Source: Achromobacter veterisilvae
Lineage (GTDB): Bacteria; Pseudomonadota; Gammaproteobacteria; Burkholderiales; Burkholderiaceae_B
Assembly: GCF_900496975.1 (NCBI RefSeq)
Contig: NZ_UFQC01000012.1
Location: forward strand, 62,001-126,000
Direction of reading: 5' to 3'
Length of the DNA: 64,000 nucleotides
Below, in pieces: positions 35,112 to 43,898 of this stretch (its first letter is position 1; every line of letters begins with the position of its first letter). The notes under the pieces are model-generated. The model had not been told where the DNA came from. It was given only the letters and a program-made list of their open reading frames with translations, and did no database searches. Both the position numbers and the translations under genes were made by a program.

Positions 35112-35771
35112 ATGCGCAATCTGGATTTCTCTTCCTGGCAAGGCCTGCTCTCGACGCTGCTGGGGCTGGCGCTGATCACGCTGATCGGCGTCGGCATCCG
35201 GCTGCTGGTCATGCAGACGATACAGCAGCGCCGCGCGCGCGAGAACCGGCAGATCAACGAACGGCTGCGCACGCTGATCGCGGCGTACAAGACGCTGGGC
35301 GGATCGTTCACGGGCAATCTGGCGGTGGACCCCCGCCATCTGCGCGACGTGAAGCGGCAGGCGGCCGAGGAAGGGCAGGCCGGCGACGACGCCGATCCCG
35401 ACCGGCCCAGCGGCGAACGCGCGCGCCGCATGCGCGACGCGGCGGAAGCGGCGCTGTCCGACGTCATCCTGCTGGGCACCGAAGACCAGGTGCGGCTGGC
35501 GGCCGCGGCGGCGGCCGATCTGGTGGCGGGGCGTCCGGTGCATACCGCCGAACTGGTGGTGTCGCTGCGCGACTTCATCCGCCAGGTGCTGGACCTGGAG
35601 CCGGTTCCCGCGCAATTGCAGATTCCCAGGCAAGGCCCTGCCCGGCCGTCCTCGACGGCGCGCGGCAAGGGAGGCGGCGGCGCGAAAGCGGGCGGAGGCG
35701 GTGGAGAAGGCGGCGCCGGTGGCGGCGGCATGATGATGGGCCTGAACCCGGACCCCGACCGGCATTCGTAG
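35112..35771 (+). CDS. Small membrane-anchored protein with Gly-rich C-terminal tail, function unknown
   Basis: This 219-residue protein has one N-terminal membrane span at about 10-33 (LLSTLLGLALITLIGVGIRLLV). A basic helical segment (QQRRARENRQINERLRTLIAAYKTLGGSF) and a helical body follow, then from about residue 180 a low-complexity tail of Gly, Ala and Met (KGGGGAKAGGGGGEGGAGG, then MMMGL). I recognise no named domain. It lies 15 bp after the LysR gene and may be co-transcribed. Its stop codon TAG (35769-35771) falls inside the outer arm of a palindromic repeat, so the C-terminal end may have been set by insertion of that element. Confidence 0.7.
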   Translation: MRNLDFSSWQGLLSTLLGLALITLIGVGIRLLVMQTIQQRRARENRQINERLRTLIAAYKTLGGSFTGNLAVDPRHLRDVKRQAAEEGQAGDDADPDRPSGERARRMRDAAEAALSDVILLGTEDQVRLAAAAAADLVAGRPVHTAELVVSLRDFIRQVLDLEPVPAQLQIPRQGPARPSSTARGKGGGGAKAGGGGGEGGAGGGGMMMGLNPDPDRHS

Positions 35772-35952
35772 GATGGGTGGAGCGCGAGAATTCTTAAGCA
35801 AGAACTCAGGTATCCAGCGCGCGAAACCCATGCGGCCGTGGGCAGACAATGCCCGGCATCGGCCGGAAAACAGACTATTGCCGCCGCATGGGTTTCGCGC
35901 GTTGAAGAGCGGGGTTCTCGTGGAGAGGATCTCGCGCTCCACCCATCCTACG
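35767..35952. repeat. Nested palindromic repeat (REPIN-like), two inverted copies
   Basis: The outer arms 35767-35789 and 35930-35952 are perfect 23-bp inverted repeats starting CGTAGGATGGGTGGAGCGCG. The inner arms 35818-35836 and 35883-35901 are perfect 19-bp inverted repeats (CGCGCGAAACCCATGCGGC). Each half therefore starts with GGATGGGTGGAGCGCG and ends with CGCGCGAAACCCATGC, which can itself pair. The halves differ in their 28-bp interiors and flank a 46-bp centre. Repeats with the core GGATGGGT...ACCCATCC are widespread in environmental proteobacteria. Here the element sits between two convergent genes and supplies the TAG stop of both. It may act as a bidirectional transcription barrier. 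Confidence 0.85.
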
Positions 35953-36895
35953 CATCTGCTTGCCCGCCCACCGATTCGTACACCAGCGTGGCCAGCGTCA
36001 GGTCTTCCAGCGCGCTGCCCACCGCCTTGAATACCGTGATTTCCCGATCGTCGCGCCGGCCCGGGCGTTCGCCTGTGGTCAACTGGTGCAGGTCGCCCTG
36101 GATGGCTTCGCGCGTCAGCACGCCGGCCTCGAAGGCCGACAGCAGGTCGCCGGACTTGGTGGGCGCCTCGTCGGTGTCCACGTAGACGGTGGTGCCGTCG
36201 AAGCAGGCCGTATCGGTTTCGCGCATGTCGGGCGTGAAGCTGCCGATCAGGTCCAGGTGCACTCCGGGGCGCAGCCAGGCGCCGCGGATCAGCGGAACCG
36301 TGGACAGCGTGGCGCAGCTTATGATGTCGGCCTGGCGCGCGGCGCCTTCCAGGTCCTCGGTGGCCTGGGCATCGAAACCTTGTGCGCGCAATTGTTCGGC
36401 CAGCCGTCCGGCGCCGGCCGGGCGGACGTTCCAGACCAGCACGCGCCGGATGGGCCGCACGGCGCGCATGGCCTGGGCCACCAGGCCGGCGATGCGGCCG
36501 GACCCCACGATCAACAGCGTGCCGGCGTCGGCGCGGGCCAGGTAGTCCGCGCCCAGCGCGGCCGCGCCCGCCGTGCGGTAGGCCGTGACGACGTCGCCGT
36601 CCACCTGCGCGATCGGCACGCCGGTCGTGGCGCTGTACAGGTTGTATGTGGCGTGCAGGCCCGGCAGGCCCTGGTGCGTGTTCTCGGGAAAGATGTTGAT
36701 GATCTTCACGCCGAAATAGCCACGCTCGCTCCAGGCCGGCATGATCAGCGCGGTGCCGCGGGCGTTGCCCGACTGGATGGCGTGGACGTGGCGCGCCGGC
36801 ACCGTGGCGCCGTCGCGGAAGGCGTCCCGCAGGGCGGGAATGACGGCGTCGAAGGTCAGGGCGTCGCGGGTCTGTTCTGTGTCGATGAGTCGCAT
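35948..36895 (-). CDS. Ornithine cyclodeaminase/mu-crystallin family protein
   Basis: This 315-residue NAD(P)-binding protein shows the OCD fold: ATVPARHVHAIQSGNARGTALIMPAW near the substrate site, VKIINIFPENTHQGLPGLHATY, and the Rossmann motif LLIVGSGRIAGLVAQAM. LRPGVHLDLIGSFTPDMRETD matches the conserved family block. Family members include ornithine cyclodeaminase, alanine dehydrogenase and ketimine reductases. The Gly-x-Gly-x-x-(G/A) loop is intact. Next to an N-carbamoyl-D-amino-acid hydrolase, a role in amino- or imino-acid catabolism is likely. The stop codon comes from the palindromic repeat. Distinct from the 349-residue cyclodeaminase at 49.2 kb. Confidence 0.85.
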   Translation of the reverse strand: MRLIDTEQTRDALTFDAVIPALRDAFRDGATVPARHVHAIQSGNARGTALIMPAWSERGYFGVKIINIFPENTHQGLPGLHATYNLYSATTGVPIAQVDGDVVTAYRTAGAAALGADYLARADAGTLLIVGSGRIAGLVAQAMRAVRPIRRVLVWNVRPAGAGRLAEQLRAQGFDAQATEDLEGAARQADIISCATLSTVPLIRGAWLRPGVHLDLIGSFTPDMRETDTACFDGTTVYVDTDEAPTKSGDLLSAFEAGVLTREAIQGDLHQLTTGERPGRRDDREITVFKAVGSALEDLTLATLVYESVGGQADA

Positions 36896-37020
36896 GGGAT
36901 CCGGGGCGGTCGGGCTGTGGACTGAAGGCAGTCTAGCAGCACGGCCGGCGCGGCGCCGCGGCCGGGCGCGCCGCCCGCCCTGATCCTGTCCGCGACGGCC
37001 CGGGCAATCATCGGCCGAGC

Positions 37021-37980
37021 CTAGTCGATTTCGGGCACCGGTAGCGGGTCGCCGGCGCCGGTGCGTTCGACGATCAGCCTGTAGTGCCGCGGGCTGCGGT
37101 GCTTGGCGAAGTTGAAAACGTGGTCGCGGAACGCCTGGCCCATGGCCAGGTCGATGCGCGCCGTGATCACTTCGTCTTCCTCGCCGCTGGAACGCGCCAC
37201 GATCTCGCCCGACGGCGCGACGATCATCGAACTGCCGATCATGTGGTGGCCGTCTTCGTGGCCGCACTTGGCCGCGGCGCCGACCCACACCGCGTTCTGG
37301 TAGGCGCTGGCCTGCAGCACGATCTCGTGCGTCGTGGTCCGCAGGTGCGCGGGTTCGTTCCAATGGATATTCAGGGACGGCGTGTTGTAGCCCAGCACGA
37401 TCAGTTCGGCGCTTTGCAGCGACATCACGCGATAGGTCTCGGGCCAGCGGCGGTCGTTGCACAGGCACATGCCGATCTTGACGTCGTCGGTTTCCCAGAC
37501 GCCGAAACCCAGGTCGCCGACTTCGAAGAATTTCTTCTCCAGGTGCTGGAACGGCGCGCCGACCTTGTGGTCCGAATGGCCGGGCAGGTGGATCTTGCGG
37601 TACTTGCCGATGATCTTCGCGCTGCGGTCCACCAGGATCGCCGTGTTGAATTGCCGGCCCTCGGGCGTCAGTTCGGCATAGCCCAGGTAGAAGCCGATAC
37701 CGAGTTCGCGCGCCGTGTCGAACAGCGGCTGCACATCGGCGTTGGGCATGCTTTTTTCGAAGTAGCGCTCGACCGCCTCGGCGTCCTCCATCCAGTAGCG
37801 CGGGAAGAAGGTGGTCAACGCCAGCTCGGGGAACACCACGAACTCCGCCTTGCGGGCGGCGGCCTCGCGCATCATCTCGACCAGGCGGCGGACGACCGCC
37901 GCGCGCGAGTCGGCGAGGTTCACGGCGCCCATCTGGGCGACCGCCAGGCCCATTTTGCGGGAGGGGGTTGCATTGCTCAC
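37021..37980 (-). CDS. N-carbamoyl-D-amino-acid hydrolase (nitrilase superfamily)
   Basis: This 319-residue protein carries the nitrilase-superfamily triad Glu52 (FPELAL), Lys129 (YRKIHLPG) and Cys174 (CLCNDRRWPE). The Lys-Cys spacing of 45 and the CNDRRWPE motif match Agrobacterium D-carbamoylase. It cleaves N-carbamoyl-D-amino acids to D-amino acid, CO2 and ammonia, as in hydantoin or pyrimidine-like degradation. The start is GTG at 37980, preceded by GGAGA at 9-bp spacing; an internal ATG at 37953 would trim the N-terminus. No hydantoinase gene is in the window. It is followed by the cyclodeaminase-like gene 125 bp downstream. Confidence 0.87.
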   Translation of the reverse strand: MSNATPSRKMGLAVAQMGAVNLADSRAAVVRRLVEMMREAAARKAEFVVFPELALTTFFPRYWMEDAEAVERYFEKSMPNADVQPLFDTARELGIGFYLGYAELTPEGRQFNTAILVDRSAKIIGKYRKIHLPGHSDHKVGAPFQHLEKKFFEVGDLGFGVWETDDVKIGMCLCNDRRWPETYRVMSLQSAELIVLGYNTPSLNIHWNEPAHLRTTTHEIVLQASAYQNAVWVGAAAKCGHEDGHHMIGSSMIVAPSGEIVARSSGEEDEVITARIDLAMGQAFRDHVFNFAKHRSPRHYRLIVERTGAGDPLPVPEID

Positions 37981-38262
37981 GGTGTAAATCTCCAGGTCTT
38001 CTTATCGCTGTGGGTCGAGCGCCGCGCGCGGCGCCCGGCGGAAGACGCAAGCATGCATGGGGACGCGCAAATGCGAAACCGGGGTTCGGCCTCGCGCAGC
38101 CCACGGGACCGCGCGCGGGAATCTGCGCTAAGGCCCTGATTCGACGGACCTATTTGGACGGGCAGGGCAAGCCGTCCAGGCGCCATGCATAACGCGGGAT
38201 CATGGGGGCTGCGCAAAGTTTTATATCGGGTTTTCCCGCGGCGGCGGAGGTGGCGCCGGCCA

Positions 38263-38568
38263 TTATGGCCCGCTCCCGGCCGCCGGCAGCAGCCAGGCAC
38301 ACGCCAGCGCAATGGCGGCCGTTGGCGGCGCTATCGCCAGCCAGGCACGAACGGCCGTCCTGACGCTGAAGACCGCGATCACCGCCAGCGTGTACCAGAC
38401 GAACCCCAGCATGCTCGACGCCAGCACCGCCTGCGCGCGCGGCAGGGGCAGCAGCAAGGCCACCAGAACGATCGTCGCGCTGGTCAACCCATAGCCGCCC
38501 ACCGCCGCCGCCACCACGCGGGAGGCCACTTGCAGCCGGTATGTCAGGGAAAGTGCGCGCTTGCTCAT
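38263..38568 (-). CDS. DUF3649-type small membrane protein of iron-uptake operon
   Basis: This 101-residue protein has three hydrophobic helices (about 18-40, 46-66 and 75-97) and a short basic N-terminus MSKRALSLTYRLQVASRVVAA. It matches the DUF3649 profile, which accompanies PepSY proteins and TonB-dependent receptors. Its ATG overlaps the stop of the PepSY gene (ATGA). Role unknown; assignment to iron uptake rests on context. The 282 bp beyond it, up to the carbamoylase gene, contain no gene, only a 7-bp-stem hairpin at 38155-38178. Confidence 0.8.
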   Translation of the reverse strand: MSKRALSLTYRLQVASRVVAAAVGGYGLTSATIVLVALLLPLPRAQAVLASSMLGFVWYTLAVIAVFSVRTAVRAWLAIAPPTAAIALACAWLLPAAGSGP

Positions 38569-40193
38569 GTGCGCGGCGCCGGACGGGGGGCGGCGGGAAC
38601 GCCGGCCGCGCGCCACTTGTTCTTGAGCTTGAGCGCCACGCCGGCGAAGAGGGCGGCCAGGCCGAACATCGCCAGATCGAACCCGGCCAGCGCCCAGTCG
38701 CCTTGCGCCATCGTCCTGGCCAAGTGCTTGTCGGTGGTCAGCGCATTGAGCAGCGGGATCGCGCCATAGGCCACAGCGGCGAGCGACAGCAGTTCCAGCC
38801 AGGCCCGTTTGACCGGCCGCCCGCAGGCATACAGCAACGCCCAGCCCCAAACCAGAAACAGGCTGTGCACTTCCCATTCCGCGCGTTCGTGTAGCGCGAG
38901 GGGCAAAAGGCGATTGGCCCAGAAGTAGGCGGCCAGCCCCAGCGGCAGGCCGACCAGGGTGCCCGCGTTGAGCCCCTCCACCAGGCGCAGCCCGAGGGCG
39001 TTGGCGCGCGCCGTGAAAGAGCCGGCGTCCGCCGACCGAGTCCGGTGCTGCTGGCGGCGCTTCACCGTCCAGAGCACCAGCCCCGTGCCGATCACGGCGC
39101 AGCCGAGCAGGCCGGAAATGAAATACAGCCAGCGCAACCACCAATTGGCGAACAGGCCTTCATGCAGCGCGAAGAGCGTGCTGCGCACCCGCGTGGTCGT
39201 GTCGTCGGCCGGACGCGCCAAGGGCGTGCCGTCGAGGGCACTGAGCCGCAGCACCGGCCGCTCGACGTGAAGGCCCGATGCGTTCGCCCGGCGCACGTCG
39301 ACGTAGGGGGTGGCGTTGCGGGGATGGACCATCTGGAGGGACGCTACCCGGCCGTCCCACTCCGCCTCGAGCCGCGCGACCAGCGCCGGCAACGGCACCC
39401 GGGGCGCCGACACCGGCAGGTCGTCGCGCGCGGGGCCGCGCAATTCCTGGACGTACGCCTGGCGCTGGGCTGGCGTATCGCCGTACAGCGCATCGCGCGC
39501 AGCCGGCAAATAGGTGATGGCGAAAAAGACCAGCCCCGTATAGGTGATCATCAGGAAAAAAGGCAGCGACATGACGCTGACGACGTTATGGGCGTCGAGC
39601 CAGGAGCGCTGTCCTTTGCCGGGCCTGAACGTGAAGAAGTCGGTGAAGATCCGCTTGTGCGTGATGACGCCTGTCACGACCGCCAGCAGCATCAGCATCG
39701 TACAGATGCCGACCAGTTTGATGCCGGTCTCGTAGGACAGGTAGTGCAGAAGATAGTGCATGCGGTAGAGCACCGCGCCGCCGCCGGTGGCGCGGGCTTG
39801 CAGCGCGGGCAGCGGCGCGCCGCTGCCCGGGTCGAGCTCCTCTCGCAGACGGCGGCCGCGGTCCTGCCCGGGTGCCGGCAAGGTTTCCCAGGCGATCGCC
39901 AGCCCTTGCTCGCCGCGCGGCTCCCGCGAACGATGCGGCAAGGTCACGGTCCAGGATCGGGCTTGAGGCGCCACGGCCTGAAGCCGCGCCAGCGCCAGCC
40001 CGATCATCGTGGACGTGTCGCCATGCTCGCGCTGGACCGCGGCATAGGGCAGCTCGGGCCGCATCCAACGCGTGATTTCATCGTCGACGTAACCGGCGGT
40101 TCCGGTGACGAAGACGAAAAACAGCACCCATCCGGTCGTCAGCCCGGTCCACGTGTGCAACCAGGCCATGCACTGGCGAAACGATTCTTTCAT
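38565..40193 (-). CDS. PepSY-associated transmembrane protein (iron-regulated membrane protein)
   Basis: This 542-residue inner-membrane protein starts with MAWLHTWTGLTTGWVLFFVFVTG, the typical PepSY_TM entry helix. It has further spans near 165-185 (GIKLVGICTMLMLLAVVTGVI), 210-230, 370-390 and four at the C-terminus. Conserved His residues in LHTW, MHYLLHYL, DAHN and ALHEGLF are in the positions proposed to bind haem or metal in siderophore reductases of this family. Such proteins usually work with TonB-dependent receptors to release or reduce iron. It follows the receptor gene in the same direction, separated by a strong palindrome. Confidence 0.85.
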   Translation of the reverse strand: MKESFRQCMAWLHTWTGLTTGWVLFFVFVTGTAGYVDDEITRWMRPELPYAAVQREHGDTSTMIGLALARLQAVAPQARSWTVTLPHRSREPRGEQGLAIAWETLPAPGQDRGRRLREELDPGSGAPLPALQARATGGGAVLYRMHYLLHYLSYETGIKLVGICTMLMLLAVVTGVITHKRIFTDFFTFRPGKGQRSWLDAHNVVSVMSLPFFLMITYTGLVFFAITYLPAARDALYGDTPAQRQAYVQELRGPARDDLPVSAPRVPLPALVARLEAEWDGRVASLQMVHPRNATPYVDVRRANASGLHVERPVLRLSALDGTPLARPADDTTTRVRSTLFALHEGLFANWWLRWLYFISGLLGCAVIGTGLVLWTVKRRQQHRTRSADAGSFTARANALGLRLVEGLNAGTLVGLPLGLAAYFWANRLLPLALHERAEWEVHSLFLVWGWALLYACGRPVKRAWLELLSLAAVAYGAIPLLNALTTDKHLARTMAQGDWALAGFDLAMFGLAALFAGVALKLKNKWRAAGVPAAPRPAPRT

Positions 40194-40215
40194 GTCCCGC
40201 GCTCACGCAAAGGGA

Positions 40216-40245
40216 CATGCCGCGGCGGCCGGCCGCCGCGGCATG
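40216..40245. terminator. Perfect 30-bp GC-rich palindrome between receptor and PepSY genes
   Basis: The 30 bp are perfectly self-complementary (arms CATGCCGCGGCGGCC). They start 5 bp after the receptor stop codon on the transcribed (minus) strand. The RNA would form a very stable stem but without a long U tract (the next bases read TCCCTTTG), so partial termination or protection of the receptor mRNA end is more likely than a complete stop. Confidence 0.5.
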
Positions 40246-40249
40246 CCGT

Positions 40250-42661
40250 TCAGAACTGATAACGCATGTTGACGCTGAAGTTGCGCGGCGCGCCCCAGGT
40301 GTATTGCACCCGGCCGAAGTCGCGCATGCCGGACATGTATTTCTTGTCTAGCAGGTTGTTGACGTTGGCGCCGATCATCAACTGCTTGTTGACCTGATAG
40401 CGCGCCATCAGATCCACCAGCCAGAACGAAGACTGTTCCAGCGGCCCCGCCACGGCCTTGCTCTGCCAGCGCGCAGCGGCGCCGACCGTGAGGTTCTGCA
40501 GCGCGCCCGGCATCCGGTAGCTGCTCGCCAGCTTGAATTGATACTTGGGAACCGTGTCCGAGGTGCTCAGGCTGCTGCTGTTCATGACGTAGCTGCCCTG
40601 CACCTGCCAGCCCGCGGCAAGCTCGCCGGACATTTCCAGTTCGTAGCCACGGCGCATGACGCCCGATACCGCCCGGTAAATGGCCTCGCCGTCCGGACGG
40701 ACCTCGCCCGTTTCCTCCGCGGTATTGTCCGTCTTCATCCAGAAGCGCGCGATGCTGACGTTCAGGCGATTGTCGAAGAACTCGCCCTTGGCGCCCACCT
40801 CATACGTGATGCCCTCTTCGGGATCGATCGTGTTGCCCTGCTCGTCCCGCGCGTTCTGCGCGTTGAAGATGGAGGAATAGCTGCCGTAGACGGACAAATT
40901 TTTGGTCACGTCGACCACCAGACCGCCATAGGGGGTGATGACGCCGCGCTCTCTCAGATCGTTGTTGCTGTACGCATAGGGTGTGTAGTCGAACTGGTCG
41001 TAGTCGGTGATACGCACGCCGCCGATCAGCTTCACCGGATCGGCCAGGCTGAACAGGCCCGCGGCATACACGGAGCGGCGCTTGGAGCTGAAGTAGCTGT
41101 GGTTGTTCATCGGAACGGCATCGAGATCGATCTTGGGAATGGCTCCGCCGCCTTCCGAGTAGTCCAGTCCCAGGTTGGTGCGGCGAGCGTTGCCGCTATA
41201 CGAGTCGGTGGTGGTGCGGTAAGAGTCCGCCCCAAAACGCAACTCATGGGTGCGGCCAAAAAGTTCGAAGGGCCCCTGCACTTCAAGCGCCACGCTGGTG
41301 TTGCGATTGTCGTAGTCCCGGCTCCACGAGTAGTCCACCACTTCCGGCACCGCCGTGAACCATATGCCCAGCCCGCCGCGCGGGTTCTCGGTCCTGTCGT
41401 AACTGCCCTTGAGTGTCGCGACCCAGCCATTGGCGAACTTGTGCTGGAGGCTGGAGAACACCGTGTTCGACTCCTGTTCGTAGCCGGACCATGGGGCCCC
41501 CACGTTGAACGAACGGGGCTGCATGCCGAGGAATTCCCCCGAGGCGGTATACGCCTGGATCATGGACGTGCTGCCCGCGCCCCAGAACTCGCGGCGGCGA
41601 TGGGTGAAGCCCACGTTGAACAGCGTGTTCGCCGTGATGTCCATATCGACGGTGGCGAACAGCGTCTGGCTGTTGGTCTTCACGTCGTCGATGAAGCTTC
41701 GGCCGTCGGTCGCCGCGGCGACCAGGCGCCCGCGTATCGATCCGCTCTCGTTGAGCGGCCCGCCCAGGTCGACGTCGGCCCGGTAGTTGTCCCAGCTCGC
41801 CGCGGCCGCGCCGACGCTGGCCTGGAACTCGGCCGTCGGCCGCTTGCGGATCATGTTGACGATGCCGCCATACGATCCGTCGCCGGACATCAGGCCGGAC
41901 GAACCCTTGAGCACCTCGATGCGGTCTATGTCGACCATGTCGTTCAGCGAAAACTGCGTCTGCGAATTCGCGAACCAGCCGTTCGCCTTCTGGCGCATGC
42001 CGTCGACCTGCATGTTCACCGCGGAGCCGCGCACCGTGAAGTTGAACGCATCGCCCTGGCGATCGACCGCCACGCCCGGCGTCTGCTGCAGCACGTCGGA
42101 CAGCGTGTAGAGGTTGAAGTCGTCCATGCGCTGGCGCGTCATCACCGTGACGGACTGCGGCGTCTCCCGCAACGAAAGATCGAAGCCCGTCGCCGTGCGG
42201 CTGGGGCCCACGGCCGTGTAGGCGCCCGTGCCTTCGGTGGCCGGGTTGAACGAGCCGGTCACCTCGACTGGCGCAAGGGTGGTGGCTCCGCCCGCGCGCC
42301 GCAGATTGATGGTGTTTCCGTTGCGGGAATATTCGATGCCCGTGCCTTCGATGAGCCGGCGCAACGCCTCCTCGGGCGCCATCGTCCCGCTGATCGCCGG
42401 CGCCTGGATGCCGCGCACCAGGTCCGAGGTGTAGATGAATTGCAGCGACGTCTGCTGGCCGAGCTGCAGCAAGGCGTCGCCAAGCGAACGCTGTTGAATA
42501 TCGATCGCTTTGGCCGTCTCCTGCGCGCGCACGGCGGCGGGAGCCGCCGTCAGCGTCAGCGCAAGAGCGACGGCCAGCGTGGAGAGCGTGGCGGTAACGG
42601 CATGGGACGCATGGCGCTTGTCATCCCATCGGTGGGCCGAGAAAGGGGTCCGGTCGATCAC
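40250..42661 (-). CDS. TonB-dependent siderophore receptor with signalling (STN) domain, second system
   Basis: This 803-residue receptor has a signal peptide ending near AAVRAQ. An STN domain covers about 52-105 (IDIQQRSLGDALLQLGQQTS), the TonB-box region is APVEVTG, and the plug contains RETPQSVTVMTRQRMDD and VLKGSSGLMSGDGSYGGIVNMIRKRP. The barrel ends in Phe. The start is GTG at 42661 with AGGA at 8-bp spacing. It should signal to the FecR/FecI pair encoded just upstream. GGAAAT at 42803-42798 (minus strand) resembles the -35 of FecI-type promoters. The plug resembles ferrichrome/coprogen-type receptors; ligand unproven. Confidence 0.9.
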   Translation of the reverse strand: MIDRTPFSAHRWDDKRHASHAVTATLSTLAVALALTLTAAPAAVRAQETAKAIDIQQRSLGDALLQLGQQTSLQFIYTSDLVRGIQAPAISGTMAPEEALRRLIEGTGIEYSRNGNTINLRRAGGATTLAPVEVTGSFNPATEGTGAYTAVGPSRTATGFDLSLRETPQSVTVMTRQRMDDFNLYTLSDVLQQTPGVAVDRQGDAFNFTVRGSAVNMQVDGMRQKANGWFANSQTQFSLNDMVDIDRIEVLKGSSGLMSGDGSYGGIVNMIRKRPTAEFQASVGAAAASWDNYRADVDLGGPLNESGSIRGRLVAAATDGRSFIDDVKTNSQTLFATVDMDITANTLFNVGFTHRRREFWGAGSTSMIQAYTASGEFLGMQPRSFNVGAPWSGYEQESNTVFSSLQHKFANGWVATLKGSYDRTENPRGGLGIWFTAVPEVVDYSWSRDYDNRNTSVALEVQGPFELFGRTHELRFGADSYRTTTDSYSGNARRTNLGLDYSEGGGAIPKIDLDAVPMNNHSYFSSKRRSVYAAGLFSLADPVKLIGGVRITDYDQFDYTPYAYSNNDLRERGVITPYGGLVVDVTKNLSVYGSYSSIFNAQNARDEQGNTIDPEEGITYEVGAKGEFFDNRLNVSIARFWMKTDNTAEETGEVRPDGEAIYRAVSGVMRRGYELEMSGELAAGWQVQGSYVMNSSSLSTSDTVPKYQFKLASSYRMPGALQNLTVGAAARWQSKAVAGPLEQSSFWLVDLMARYQVNKQLMIGANVNNLLDKKYMSGMRDFGRVQYTWGAPRNFSVNMRYQF

Positions 42662-42869
42662 AAATTTTCCTGGTTGCTATGTCAAGCGCGCGCGACGCCT
42701 CATCCCTTTGGCCAAAGGATCATGGCGGGGCCGCGGCGGTGACCGAAGCAGCCCCTACATTCAGTACGACGGACGGCCGGCGGAAAACCCTGAACGGATT
42801 TCCGGATTAATTTGTAACGGGAGCGATTCTCGTTTTCAGAAACGGCCGAAGAAGACGGCCGCGGGGCGC

Positions 42870-43871
42870 TCAGCGCTGCAACGAAAGGTCCGCGCCGCCG
42901 TCGGGGCGGCGTTGCACGGTAATCGGCAGGCTGTTCTGGAGGGCCTGCAGAAAGGCCTCCCCGTCTTCGATGCCGAAAACGCCCGCCATGCGCAGGCGCT
43001 TGAGCTTGCTGTCGGCCAGATGAATCGGCCGGGACAGATAGCGGTTCATCTCCCGCACCATGTCTTCGAGCGGCTGATCCTGGAACACCACCTTGCCCTG
43101 CCGCCATGCGGTGACGGCCGACACGTCGCCCGTCTCGACCGACAAGGTCCGGTCGGCCTGCGAGCGCGCCATCATGCCGGCGGTCAGCATGGCGCGCTCC
43201 CGGTTCCACCAGCGTCCGGACGACACCTCGACGCTGCCGGACTGCACCGCCACCGCCACTCGCTCCTCGTCACGGCGTACGTTGAAGACCGTGCCCGTGA
43301 CTCTGACGGACACGCTGCCCGCTTCCACGAAGAATGGACGCTCGGCATTTCCAGCCACCTCGAACGTGGCCTCGCCGCTCGCCAGTTCGACGCTGCGGCG
43401 CTTGGCGTAATAGCGCACGACGAGGTCGGTGGAAACATTCATCTGGATGACAGAACCGTCGGGTTGCCTTTCGCTGCGCTGCTCGCCGCGCGCCGTGACA
43501 TAGCGGGCCTCGTGCAGGGGCGTCTCGAGCATGTCGAGTATTCGCCCGTGTGTGAGGGCGCCGCCCACCACGGCAATGCCACAGACCGCGCTGGCGCCGA
43601 TCAGCCACCGCCGGCGCGCATTGCGCCCGCGCGCCGACGCCGGTTCGGGCGCCTCCAGCAGTTCGCGCAAGTCGTCTTCGGGCAAGAGACGGGTCGCCTG
43701 CCAGATCTCGTCGATCGCGCGGTACTCGCGCTCGTTGCCGGAATCGGCCCGGCGCCATTGCTCAAAGCGTTCCCGTTCGGCCGCCGTGAACTTGCCGGAA
43801 TGCACTCTGGCAAACCAGTAAGCGGCTGCATCGCGCGCGGCGTCCGGGGAATGGGAGGGGGCTGTGGTCAT
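42870..43871 (-). CDS. fecR: FecR-family anti-sigma/sigma regulator, second system
   Basis: This 333-residue protein has a cytoplasmic N-terminal domain (AAAYWFARVHSGKFTAAERERFEQW) and one span at about 88-108 (RWLIGASAVCGIAVVGGAL). The periplasmic FecR domain follows (YVTARGEQRSERQPDGSVIQ, GEATFEVAGNAERPFFVEAG, VTGTVFNVRRDEERV), with a C-terminal STN-like segment (RPIHLADSKLKRLRMAGVFG). It transmits receptor occupancy to the adjacent sigma factor. It begins 27 bp after the sigma gene. Confidence 0.9.
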   Translation of the reverse strand: MTTAPSHSPDAARDAAAYWFARVHSGKFTAAERERFEQWRRADSGNEREYRAIDEIWQATRLLPEDDLRELLEAPEPASARGRNARRRWLIGASAVCGIAVVGGALTHGRILDMLETPLHEARYVTARGEQRSERQPDGSVIQMNVSTDLVVRYYAKRRSVELASGEATFEVAGNAERPFFVEAGSVSVRVTGTVFNVRRDEERVAVAVQSGSVEVSSGRWWNRERAMLTAGMMARSQADRTLSVETGDVSAVTAWRQGKVVFQDQPLEDMVREMNRYLSRPIHLADSKLKRLRMAGVFGIEDGEAFLQALQNSLPITVQRRPDGGADLSLQR

Positions 43872-43898
43872 GGCAAGCGGGAAAGCGGAAACCCTGAT

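Noticed and set aside
36896-38104. Extension of the cyclodeaminase-like frame upstream through the carbamoylase gene
   Set aside because: The cyclodeaminase domain starts at 36895. The upstream part is an out-of-frame shadow of the carbamoylase, rich in Arg and Pro.
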